NCBI RefSeq assembly: GCF_003112515.1
Contig: NZ_BEVZ01000005.1
Location: 186,001-250,000, forward strand
Length of the DNA: 64,000 nt
Source: Streptomyces fragilis
Lineage (GTDB): Bacteria > Actinomycetota > Actinomycetes > Streptomycetales > Streptomycetaceae
Direction of reading: 5' to 3'
The stretch's first letter is position 1; every line of letters begins with the position of its first letter. Below are positions 42,853-50,464 of this stretch, piece after piece. A model generated the notes under the pieces. It ran no database searches and was not told the DNA's origin. It worked only from the letters and a program-made list of their open reading frames with translations. Both the position numbers and the translations under genes were made by a program.

Positions 42853-43915
42853 CCTGCTAAGCCCCCCTCGGTGGTCGCGGCGCCTCTCACTGGACGGGTC
42901 TCTCGCTCCAGCACGTTTCCCCTCGGTCCCGAACGAAATCCCCCGCCGGACGGACGACAGTCAAGATCGAATCTACTGTGTCCGGCGTTGCCGGGAAGCC
43001 CAGTTGGACAAGCGCCGGAATGTCGACATGGCAACTTGGCGTAAAGCATTCGATCACGAAGGGTCGCGACGCGGGAGGGGGCGGAGAAGCGCGCCGCGCG
43101 CCGGTGGCCAATCCGCGTAGGGCGCCCAAGTCGGTCCGCACCCTTTTTGCCCTGGTGGAACGGCGGTTGGGGGGACGTTTCGGCACGGGTGTGCCGTGGC
43201 CGGGAAGTTGGCTGAAAATGTGCGGCGGCCGGAACGGAAACCGGTCAGTCGCAAGGGGGTGCGCGACAGGCGGCCCGATGTGCCTCCGTGCGCCCCGCGT
43301 GCCCCGTGGCGCACGTGACCTGTGGTGGGCGTGTGACACCGCGCCCTCCGTGCGGTGGCGTGTCGTCGTGCCCCGCCCCGCTTTCGGGGTGCGCCCCGGA
43401 TCCGTCCTCGGTGTGCCGTGGCGCGGAACCGCCGTCGACCACGGGCGACGGGCCGCCGAGGTGAGCGGCCCCGTGTCACCCGCCCGGCCCGCGGTCCGCC
43501 GACGTCGCGGGTGCCGGCGGGCACCGGCAGTGCGGGTGGCGGCGCCGTGGTGGGCGGCGGCCGGGGCGCCGGCGCCCGGAGCCGCCCGGCGGGCTCCGGA
43601 CAGGGCCGCGCGGCCGGGCCGGACGGCCGCCGAACCGCCTGTACGGCGCAGCCAACATTGCGCGGGAGGCGTCGGCTCATGCATGCTCCGGAGAATCCCG
43701 GCGGGCCCACGCGGAGCGGGCGGCCGGGTGAAGCCTTGCCGCCGGCACCTGCCGGTACCCGCCTGGACCTGCGGATCTCTCCCTGGAGACGGCAGAAAAA
43801 GGGCCTGGGAACGCTTGCCGCCGTACCCTGAAGGGTATGGGCCCGGGAAGATGGATCCCGGACACAGCTCCGCCGCTCACGTCGCCTCAACGAGGATCAT
43901 TACGCCGAGACAGCC
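42853..43915. promoter_or_regulatory. Long adpA leader/promoter region without genes
   Basis: These 1063 bases hold frames on both strands, but none has a ribosome binding site plus sensible protein composition. The 42920-43070 segment is clearly AT-richer (for example near 42970 and 43030-43065) and is the probable adpA promoter zone. Long adpA leaders with many regulator sites are known in the genus. The part 43800-43915 should contain the promoter of the universal stress gene. Confidence 0.6.
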
Positions 43916-44446
43916 ATGGCCGGTCACGAATACACCGATCCAGCGGACCGCAAGCGGCCGGTCGCCGAACCGACGGCGGCCGATCCCCTCGCGGCGGACG
44001 AGCTGCGCCCCCATCCCTGCGACCCCGCCTTCAAGCACGGGGTGGTCGTCGGTTTCGACGGCTCGACGTCCAGTGAGCGCGCCCTCGCCTACGCGGTGGG
44101 CATGGCGGCCCGGTCCAGATCGGGACTGATCATCGTGCACGTCGCCAACCGTCTGCCCACCACGGTGTGGGCCGGCTGCGAGCCCCCGGTCTTCGTGGAC
44201 GTGCCGGACCACCGCACCGAGGTCCTCGGCCTGGAGCTCGCCTGCTCGGACTTCCTCGCCGAGGTGCCGTGGATCCTGGTCGAGCGCGGCGGGGACATCT
44301 GCCACGAACTGGAGGAGGTCGGCCGGGAGTACGAGGCCGACGCCATCGTCGTGGGCTCGACGCACGGTCTGCTCAGCCGCGTCTTCGGTTCGGTCGCCGG
44401 CCGGCTGGCCAAGCGGGCGCAGCGGCCCGTGGTCGTCATCCCCTGA
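43916..44446 (+). CDS. Universal stress protein (UspA family)
   Basis: This 176-aa single-domain UspA-like protein has GVVVGFDGSTSSERALAYAV at the start and the ATP-binding loop GSTHGLLSRVFGSVAGRL near the end (G-2x-G-9x-GS type), so nucleotide binding is likely. A roughly 40-residue polar N-terminal extension (PADRKRPVAEPTAADPL) precedes the fold. Its exact role is unknown; homologues respond to stationary phase, oxygen or osmotic stress. It is transcribed away from adpA. The ATG at 43916 follows a weak GAGACAGCC. Confidence 0.9.
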   Translation: MAGHEYTDPADRKRPVAEPTAADPLAADELRPHPCDPAFKHGVVVGFDGSTSSERALAYAVGMAARSRSGLIIVHVANRLPTTVWAGCEPPVFVDVPDHRTEVLGLELACSDFLAEVPWILVERGGDICHELEEVGREYEADAIVVGSTHGLLSRVFGSVAGRLAKRAQRPVVVIP

Positions 44447-44793
44447 GCGTGTTCCTCCGCGTCACCTGACCGCTCGCCTGATCGTTCGCCCGACCGCTCG
44501 GCCGCCTTCGGTGAGCGTTCGGCCGTCCCCTGACCGCTCGTCCGCCCTGGGGCTCTCCGTCCGGAACGCCGGTCGCATCCGCGGCAGTTCGCCGCCGTTC
44601 TCGCCAACACCACTGACCGCACGCGCAGTTGTGTACACCCGTGCGCAAGCTACCGGCGCGTACGGCGTGTTCGGCGTCGTCACGAGGGAATGACACCGAC
44701 ACGGATACCGGCTGCCGGCCGCCGTGGGGTGACGGCCACCGCAAACGGCAGCCAGGGCCGGGGGATTCGGGCGGCTCCGGCCCGTGGGAAAGG
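44447..44793. other. Gene-free region between the stress gene and glmS
   Basis: There is no credible gene. Bases 44465-44545 carry a loose series of GACCGCTCG/GCGTTCG steps 10-20 bases apart. The rest is unremarkable up to the glmS terminator. Confidence 0.6.
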
Positions 44794-44829
44794 AACGGTC
44801 CCTGTGCATGGTGGCGCACAGGGACCGTT
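44794..44829. terminator. Terminator downstream of glmS
   Basis: A 14-bp perfect stem (44794-44807 with 44816-44829) and 8-base loop, followed by T on the plus strand, lies between the convergent stress gene and glmS. Confidence 0.8.
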
Positions 44830-44861
44830 TCGCCGTCCGGGGGCGGGCCGACGGGCGTCGG

Positions 44862-46676
44862 CTACTCGACGGTGACCGACTTCGCCAGGTTGCGCGGCTT
44901 GTCGATGTCCCGGCCCAGCGCCAGCGCCGTGTGGTACGCGAGCAGCTGCAGCGGGATGCCCATCAGGATCGGGTCCAGCTCGTCCTCGTTCTTCGGGACG
45001 ACGACGGTCCGGTCGGCCTTCTCCTGCTCCCGGTGCGCGACCGCGAGGATCTTGCCGCTGCGGGCCTTGATCTCCTCGAGGGCGGCGCGGTTCTTCTCCA
45101 GCAGGTCGTCGTCCGGCACGATCGCGACGGTCGGCAGGGCGGGCTCGATCAGGGCCAGCGGGCCGTGCTTGAGCTCGGAGGCCGGGTAGGCCTCGGCGTG
45201 GATGTACGAGACCTCCTTGAGCTTCAGCGAGGCCTCGCGGGCCACCGGGTAGCCCCGGACGCGGCCGATGAAGAGCATGGAGCGGGCGTCGGCGAACTCC
45301 TGCGCCAGCTCCTTGATCTCGTCCTCCGTCTTGAGGATCTCGTTGATCTGCTCCGGCAGGCGGCGCAGACCGGCGATGATCCGCTTGCCGTCGGCGACGG
45401 ACAGGTCTCGGGTGCGGCCCAGGTGCAGGGCGAGCAGCGCGAAGGCCACCGTGGTGTTGGTGAAGCACTTGGTGGAGACCACGCAGACCTCGGGGCCGGC
45501 GTGCACGTAGATGCCGCCGTCCGACTCGCGGGCGATGGCGGAGCCCACCACGTTGACCACGCCGAGGACGCGGGCGCCCTTGCGCTTGAGCTCCTGCACC
45601 GCGGCGAGCACGTCGTAGGTCTCGCCGGACTGGGAGACGGCGATGTACAGCGTGTCGGGGTCCACGACCGCGTTGCGGTAGCGGAACTCGGAGGCCGGCT
45701 CGGCGTCCGCGGGGATGCGGGCCAGCTCCTCGATCATCTGCGCGCCGATCATGCCGGCGTGGTACGAGGTGCCGCAGCCGAGGATCTTCACGCGGCGGAT
45801 CTGGCGCGCCTCGCGGGCGTCCAGGTTCAGGCCGCCCAGGTGCACGGTGGAGAACCGGTCGTCGATGCGGCCGCGCAGCACGCGGTCCACGGCGTCGGCC
45901 TGCTCGTGGATCTCCTTGTGCATGTACGTGTCGTGGCCGCCCATGTCGTAGGAGGCGGCCTCCCACTCGACGGTGGTCGGCTCGGCGGCGGTGCGGGTGC
46001 CCTCGGTGGTGTAGGTGCGGAAGTCGTCCGCGGTGAGGGTGGCCATCTCGCCGTCGTCCAGGGTGACGATCTGGCGGGTGTGGGTGACCAGCGCGGCGAT
46101 GTCCGAGGCGACGAACATCTCCTTCTCGCCTATGCCGAGCACGACGGGCGAGCCGTTGCGGGCGACGACGATCCGGTCCGGGAAGTCGGCGTGCAGCACG
46201 GCGATGCCGTAGGTGCCCTCGATCAGGCGGACCGCCTGGCGGACCTTGTCCTCCAGGGTGGTGGCCGGGGAGCGCGCGATGAGGTGGGTGAGCACCTCGG
46301 TGTCGGTCTCCGAGAGGAACTCGACGCCCTCGGCCTCCAGCTTGCGGCGCAGGTCCGAGGCGTTGTCGATGATGCCGTTGTGGACGACGGCGACCTTCTC
46401 GTCGGCGGAGAGGTGCGGGTGCGCGTTCACGTCGGAGGGCGCGCCGTGGGTGGCCCAGCGGGTGTGGGCGATGCCCGCCGTGCCCTTGAAGCGGGCCGGC
46501 ACCTTCGCCTCCAGCTCACGGACACGACCCTTGGCCTTGACCATCTTCAGCCCGCCCTTGGGGGCCGTGACGGCGATGCCGGCAGAGTCGTAGCCGCGGT
46601 ACTCGAGGCGCGCGAGGCCCTCGAGGAGCAGCGGGGCGATGTCACGCTTGCCGATGTAACCGACAATTCCGCACAT
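44862..46676 (-). CDS. glmS: Glutamine-fructose-6-phosphate aminotransferase (isomerising) GlmS
   Basis: This 604-aa cytosolic enzyme makes glucosamine-6-phosphate from fructose-6-P and glutamine, the entry to cell-wall amino sugars. The N-terminal glutaminase domain starts MCGIVGYIG, with Cys2 as nucleophile. Two SIS sugar-isomerase domains follow (ILGCGTSYHAGMIG; YIAVSQSGETYDVLAA; CVVSTKCFTNTT), ending in the conserved LAKSVTVE. The length is normal. Product GlcN-6-P is also the DasR effector, so the nearby dre sites and this gene belong to one circuit. A small 85-aa gene lies 14 bp upstream, and both are likely co-transcribed. Confidence 0.96.
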   Translation of the reverse strand: MCGIVGYIGKRDIAPLLLEGLARLEYRGYDSAGIAVTAPKGGLKMVKAKGRVRELEAKVPARFKGTAGIAHTRWATHGAPSDVNAHPHLSADEKVAVVHNGIIDNASDLRRKLEAEGVEFLSETDTEVLTHLIARSPATTLEDKVRQAVRLIEGTYGIAVLHADFPDRIVVARNGSPVVLGIGEKEMFVASDIAALVTHTRQIVTLDDGEMATLTADDFRTYTTEGTRTAAEPTTVEWEAASYDMGGHDTYMHKEIHEQADAVDRVLRGRIDDRFSTVHLGGLNLDAREARQIRRVKILGCGTSYHAGMIGAQMIEELARIPADAEPASEFRYRNAVVDPDTLYIAVSQSGETYDVLAAVQELKRKGARVLGVVNVVGSAIARESDGGIYVHAGPEVCVVSTKCFTNTTVAFALLALHLGRTRDLSVADGKRIIAGLRRLPEQINEILKTEDEIKELAQEFADARSMLFIGRVRGYPVAREASLKLKEVSYIHAEAYPASELKHGPLALIEPALPTVAIVPDDDLLEKNRAALEEIKARSGKILAVAHREQEKADRTVVVPKNEDELDPILMGIPLQLLAYHTALALGRDIDKPRNLAKSVTVE

Positions 46677-46690
46677 GTGGTGTGGTTTCC

Positions 46691-46948
46691 TCAGCCATAG
46701 ACGATGCGGCGGAGCTGACGGAGCGAGAGCTCCGGCGGCGCCACCGCGCGGTACTGGAGGTCCGCCGAGATCTTCGTGAAGATCTCCGCGTTCACCAGGC
46801 CCTGGGCCTGGAGCTCGCGGTGGCGGCGACGGACGTAGTCCTCGGTCGTCTCGTCGAAGTAGGCGAGAACGTCCTGGATCACCCGCACGGCCTCGCCCCG
46901 CGTCAGCGAGGAGGACCGCGTCAGGTGATCGACGAGTTCGTCGTGCAT
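46691..46948 (-). CDS. Small conserved-looking protein upstream of glmS
   Basis: This 85-aa, mostly helical protein (MHDELVDHLTRSSSL, then RGEAVRVIQDVLAYFDE, ending SLRQLRRIVYG) has no recognised domain. Its stop is 14 bp from the glmS start, and GGAGG sits six bases before its ATG, so it is a real gene co-transcribed with glmS. A regulatory or adaptor role for GlmS is only a guess from position. Confidence 0.75.
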   Translation of the reverse strand: MHDELVDHLTRSSSLTRGEAVRVIQDVLAYFDETTEDYVRRRHRELQAQGLVNAEIFTKISADLQYRAVAPPELSLRQLRRIVYG

Positions 46949-47079
46949 GCCTGATCCTCCGATACGGCGAGCGGCGTCCGCAACAATTCTGCCCGATATC
47001 GGGCAGGATCCTGGCGTTCGGGTGTGCGAGACCACAGGACGGTGCGCGAGGGGATTGTCGCGCCTCCCGGGTGGGGAGT

Positions 47080-47095
47080 AGTGGTCCAGACCTTC
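47080..47095. promoter_or_regulatory. DasR-responsive element (dre) upstream of the GH20 gene
   Basis: AGTGGTCCAGACCTTC matches the DasR consensus A(C/G)TGGTCTAGACCA(C/G)T at 13 of 16 positions, including the TGGTC-GACC arms. It lies 35-50 bp before the GTG of the hexosaminidase, in the promoter zone shared with the divergent glmS-side operon. Confidence 0.8.
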
Positions 47096-47129
47096 TAGCG
47101 GCGCAACGAGTGAACGGAAGGGGACGACC

Positions 47130-48881
47130 GTGGCGGGACAACGGCACACGGCCTTACGGCTGGCGGCCTCGCTGCTGCTCCTGACGGCGGCCGCCGGAGG
47201 GGCCGCCCGGGCCGCGCCCTCGGAGCGGACGGCCGGCCCCGGCGGGGCCGGCGCGCCGGCCGGGGGGTTCGGCGCGCTGATCCCGGCGCCGGTCTCGGCC
47301 GAGCCGGGCGGCGCCCCGTACCGGATCACCCCCGGCACGGCGATCCGGGTCGAGGACAGTCCCGAGGTGCGCGCGATCGGCGTCTACCTCGCGGAACTGC
47401 TGCGGCCCTCCACCGGCTACCGCCTCCCGGTCACCGGCGGTGGCGGTGGCGGCGACGAGGACGGGGCCGCGGGTGCGTCGCGTGGCGGCGGCGACGAGGA
47501 CGGGGCCGGGGGCGTCCGGCTGCGGCTCGCGGACGGTCCCTGGGGCGAGGAGGGCTACCGGCTCACCAGCGGCCCCTCGGGGGTGACGCTGACGGCCGCG
47601 CGGCCCGCCGGGCTGTTCCGCGGCGTGCAGACCCTGCGTCAGCTGCTGCCGCCGGAGGCGGAGGCCGGCCGGGTGCGCCCCGGACCGTGGCAGGTGCCCG
47701 GCGGCGTGGTCGAGGACCGTCCGCGCTACGCCTACCGCGGCGTGCACCTGGACGTGGCGCGGCACTTCTTCACCGTCGAGCAGGTCAAGCGGTTCATCGA
47801 CCGGATCGCGCTGTACAAGGTCAACACGCTGCACCTGCACCTCACCGACGACCAGGGCTGGCGGCTGGCGATCGACTCCTGGCCCCAGCTCACCGCCGTC
47901 GGCGGAGCCACCGAGGTCGGCGGCACGCCCGGCGGGTACTACACGAAGGACCAGTACCGGGAGATCGTCGCCCACGCGGCGTCCCGCTACCTGGAGGTCG
48001 TCCCGGAGATCGACCTGCCCGGCCACACCAACGCGGCGCTCACCTCCTACGCGGAGCTCAACTGCGACGGCGTCGCGCCGCCCGCGTACACCGGGATCAA
48101 GGTGGGCTTCTCCTCGCTGTGCGTCGGCAAGGAGGTCACCTACGACTTCGTGGAGGACGTGATCCGCGAGGTGGCCGAGCTCACCCCGGGCCGGTACCTC
48201 CACATCGGCGGGGACGAGGCGCACTCCACCCCGCACGAGGACTACGTCGCCTTCATGGCGAGGGTGCAGCCCCTGGTCGCCGAGTACGGCAAGACGGTGA
48301 TCGGCTGGCACCAGCTCACCGCGGCGGAGCCCGCGCCGGGCGCGCTGGCGCAGTACTGGGGCTACGACGAAACCGAGGAGGAGGAGCGGGCCCGGGTGGC
48401 GGAGGCGGCCCGCGCCGGCACCGGGATCATCCTGTCGCCGGCCGACCGGGCGTACCTGGACATGAAGTACACCGCCGGGACGCCGCTCGGACTCGACTGG
48501 GCCGGGCCGGTGGAGGTCCGGCGGTCCTACGACTGGGACCCGGCCACCTACCTGGCGTCCTCCGGCGTGCCGGAGGACGCGGTGCGGGGAGTCGAGGCGC
48601 CGCTGTGGACGGAGACGCTGAGCACCCCGCGGGAGCTGGAGTTCATGGCGTTCCCCCGGCTGCCGGGCATCGCCGAACTGGGCTGGTCGCCGGCGGACGC
48701 CCACGACTGGGAGGCATACCGGGTGCGGCTGGCCGCGCAGGCGCCGCGGTGGGACGTGATGGGGCTGGAGTACTACCGCTCACCGGAGGTGCCGTGGCCG
48801 TCCGGTGACGTCGGGGAGCCCGAGAGGCCCGGGGAGTCCGGGGAGCCCGGGGAGCCCGCGGGGGTCGCCGCGTCGGGGTGA
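47130..48881 (+). CDS. hexA: Secreted GH20 beta-N-acetylhexosaminidase
   Basis: This 583-aa extracellular enzyme removes terminal GlcNAc from chito-oligomers. It has a signal peptide (1-28), an N-terminal GH20b domain, and the catalytic barrel with the Asp-Glu pair in HIGGDEAHSTP. Substrate-site WHQLT and YWGYDE, WTETLSTPRELEFMAFPR and the YKVNTLHLHLTDDQGWRL segment are all characteristic. A Gly/Asp/Glu insert (near residues 107-130) and a GEP-type tail are low-complexity additions. GTG start with GGAAGGGGA upstream. The dre in front implies induction by chitin-derived sugars via DasR. Confidence 0.93.
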   Translation: MAGQRHTALRLAASLLLLTAAAGGAARAAPSERTAGPGGAGAPAGGFGALIPAPVSAEPGGAPYRITPGTAIRVEDSPEVRAIGVYLAELLRPSTGYRLPVTGGGGGGDEDGAAGASRGGGDEDGAGGVRLRLADGPWGEEGYRLTSGPSGVTLTAARPAGLFRGVQTLRQLLPPEAEAGRVRPGPWQVPGGVVEDRPRYAYRGVHLDVARHFFTVEQVKRFIDRIALYKVNTLHLHLTDDQGWRLAIDSWPQLTAVGGATEVGGTPGGYYTKDQYREIVAHAASRYLEVVPEIDLPGHTNAALTSYAELNCDGVAPPAYTGIKVGFSSLCVGKEVTYDFVEDVIREVAELTPGRYLHIGGDEAHSTPHEDYVAFMARVQPLVAEYGKTVIGWHQLTAAEPAPGALAQYWGYDETEEEERARVAEAARAGTGIILSPADRAYLDMKYTAGTPLGLDWAGPVEVRRSYDWDPATYLASSGVPEDAVRGVEAPLWTETLSTPRELEFMAFPRLPGIAELGWSPADAHDWEAYRVRLAAQAPRWDVMGLEYYRSPEVPWPSGDVGEPERPGESGEPGEPAGVAASG

Positions 48882-48937
48882 CCGCCGGACGGCCGCCCGG
48901 CTGCCGGGCTGCCAGAGGCATGCGGTCCGTCGTCGCC

Positions 48938-49045
48938 GGTGCACCACTGCCCGCCGGCGCGCCACTGCCCGTCGGTGGGCCGCTGCCCGCGGGTAGGCCG
49001 CTGCCCGCGGGTGGGCCGCTGCGCGTCGGTGGGCCGCTGCCCGGC
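48938..49045 (+). repeat. 18-bp intergenic tandem array, six units
   Basis: Units start at 48938, 48956, 48974, 48992, 49010 and 49028. Each resembles GGTGGGCCGCTGCCCGCG, with the first two more degenerate. It occupies the gap after the hexosaminidase gene. Confidence 0.85.
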
Positions 49046-49056
49046 GGCGGACGCGC

Positions 49057-49090
49057 GGGAGCCCCCGGAGGACCGTCTCCGGGGGCTCCC
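49057..49090. terminator. Bidirectional terminator between hexA and desE-like gene
   Basis: A 14-bp perfect stem (49057-49070 with 49077-49090) with a 6-base loop lies between two convergent genes. Confidence 0.85.
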
Positions 49091-49115
49091 GCGGCTGCCG
49101 GGGGGAGGCAGCGGG

Positions 49116-50159
49116 TCAGGCCACCTTCTTGGCGTTCTCGATGGCCTCGGCGAGGTCGTTCAGCAGCGGAGTGCACTTGTCGTAGGACAGGATCGGCTCC
49201 GGCGAACGGGCGATGACCTGGCCGGCCTTGACGGCGGGCAGCTTCTTCCAGGTCGCCTCGGTGATGTCGGCCGGCTGGATGGCCTGGGCCCGGTCGTCCA
49301 TGATGATCACGTCGGCCTTGTACTTGTCGACGTTCTCCCAGCTCAGGCTCTCGAACCAGCCGCCGCTCTCCTTGACGGCCTTCGCGTCCGGCTCGACGAT
49401 GTTCACGCCGAGGGCCTTGTAGTACTCGAGGTCGATCGAGAGGTTGTGGGTGGAGACGTAGAAGAGGTCGGGGGAGGCGGAACCGGCCAGGACGCGGATC
49501 TCCGGGCGGGCCTTCGCGGCGGCCTTGAGGCGCGCGGCGGCCTGCTCGAACTTCTTCTTCGCCTCGACGACCTTGGCGGCCTTCATGTCCGCGCCCAGCG
49601 ACTCGGCCAGCGCGGCCATGCGCTCCAGGGACTTGGTCATCTGCACGTCGAAGACGGAGACGCCCACGCTCGGGGCGAACTTGGCGATCTGGTCCGCGGA
49701 CTCCTCCGGCACGTACCAGAGGGTGCCCGCGCCGTCGAACATGGTGGAGACCAGGAGATCGGGCTTGAGAGCGGCGTACTTCTCGACGCTGAACTCGCCC
49801 CAGACGTTGCCGATGACCTCGACCTTGGAGACGTCCATGTCGCCGGCCTGCACGTCCGGCTTGCCGCCCTCGGCGGTGGTCGGGCCGAAGACGCCCTTGA
49901 CCTGGACGCCGTAGTCGTACAGCGCGGCGCCCACGCCCGTGAAGGCCACGATGTTCTGCGGCGCCTTGTCCAGCTTCACCGTGGTGCCGCGGTCGTCCGT
50001 GAAGGACCACGGGCCCGAGGCGGCGGCCTTGCCCTTGTCCGCGCCGTCCTTCGCCGGCTGGTCGTCGCCGCACGCGGCGAGGACGGCACCGAGCCCGAGG
50101 GCGCCGCCGGCTGCCAGGATGCCGCGGCGGGTGGGGAGGGAGGGACGGACGTGACGCAT
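49116..50159 (-). CDS. desE: Iron-siderophore (ferrioxamine-type) binding lipoprotein, DesE-like
   Basis: This 347-aa receptor has a TRRGILAAGGALGLGAVLAAC signal with RR and lipobox LAAC. The helical-backbone FeCT family fold is visible: VKLDKAPQNIVAFTGVGAALYDYGVQVKGVFG, LKPDLLVSTMFDG, and YKADVIIMDDRAQAIQP. It captures ferric hydroxamate siderophores such as desferrioxamines for import. An iron box lies 48 bp upstream, so repression by the DtxR-type regulator DmdR1 under iron sufficiency is expected. In S. coelicolor the corresponding gene is beside desF and desABCD; those are not found between it and hexA here. Confidence 0.9.
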   Translation of the reverse strand: MRHVRPSLPTRRGILAAGGALGLGAVLAACGDDQPAKDGADKGKAAASGPWSFTDDRGTTVKLDKAPQNIVAFTGVGAALYDYGVQVKGVFGPTTAEGGKPDVQAGDMDVSKVEVIGNVWGEFSVEKYAALKPDLLVSTMFDGAGTLWYVPEESADQIAKFAPSVGVSVFDVQMTKSLERMAALAESLGADMKAAKVVEAKKKFEQAAARLKAAAKARPEIRVLAGSASPDLFYVSTHNLSIDLEYYKALGVNIVEPDAKAVKESGGWFESLSWENVDKYKADVIIMDDRAQAIQPADITEATWKKLPAVKAGQVIARSPEPILSYDKCTPLLNDLAEAIENAKKVA

Positions 50160-50206
50160 GGGTGACTGCTTTCGAACAGGGCGGACAGCCGCCGGACGAT
50201 TCGAGG

Positions 50207-50225
50207 CAAGGTTAGCCTTACCTTC
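50207..50225. promoter_or_regulatory. DmdR1/DtxR-type iron box
   Basis: The 19-bp near-palindrome CAAGGTTAGCCTTACCTTC matches the iron-box pattern TTAGGTTAGGCTAACCTAA at 14 of 19 positions, in front of a siderophore receptor gene. The remaining gap (50226-50464) has no gene. Confidence 0.85.
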
Positions 50226-50464
50226 ATTGGCTTTGTCCAGGGGGTGGCGGTGTGTGTTTCCGGAAGTTGCCCGTGCCCGCCCCGGCAACCGGCCCGCCCC
50301 GACACTGCCGGGTCCGGACACTGCGGGCCGCCCCGCGGGGATGCGATCATGCGCGGCACGGGGGTTGTGACCCGTGGAGCGGTACGGGGCCGACGATCTG
50401 ACGGATGATCCGACGATCCGACGGTTCCGGTGGAGCGGACGCGAGGGCTCAGGGGGGCGGGCGC

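Noticed and set aside
42978..44129. A 383-codon frame across the adpA leader
   Set aside because: No ribosome binding site, Arg/Gly/Pro/Trp-rich noise, and its end overlaps the universal stress gene in another frame.
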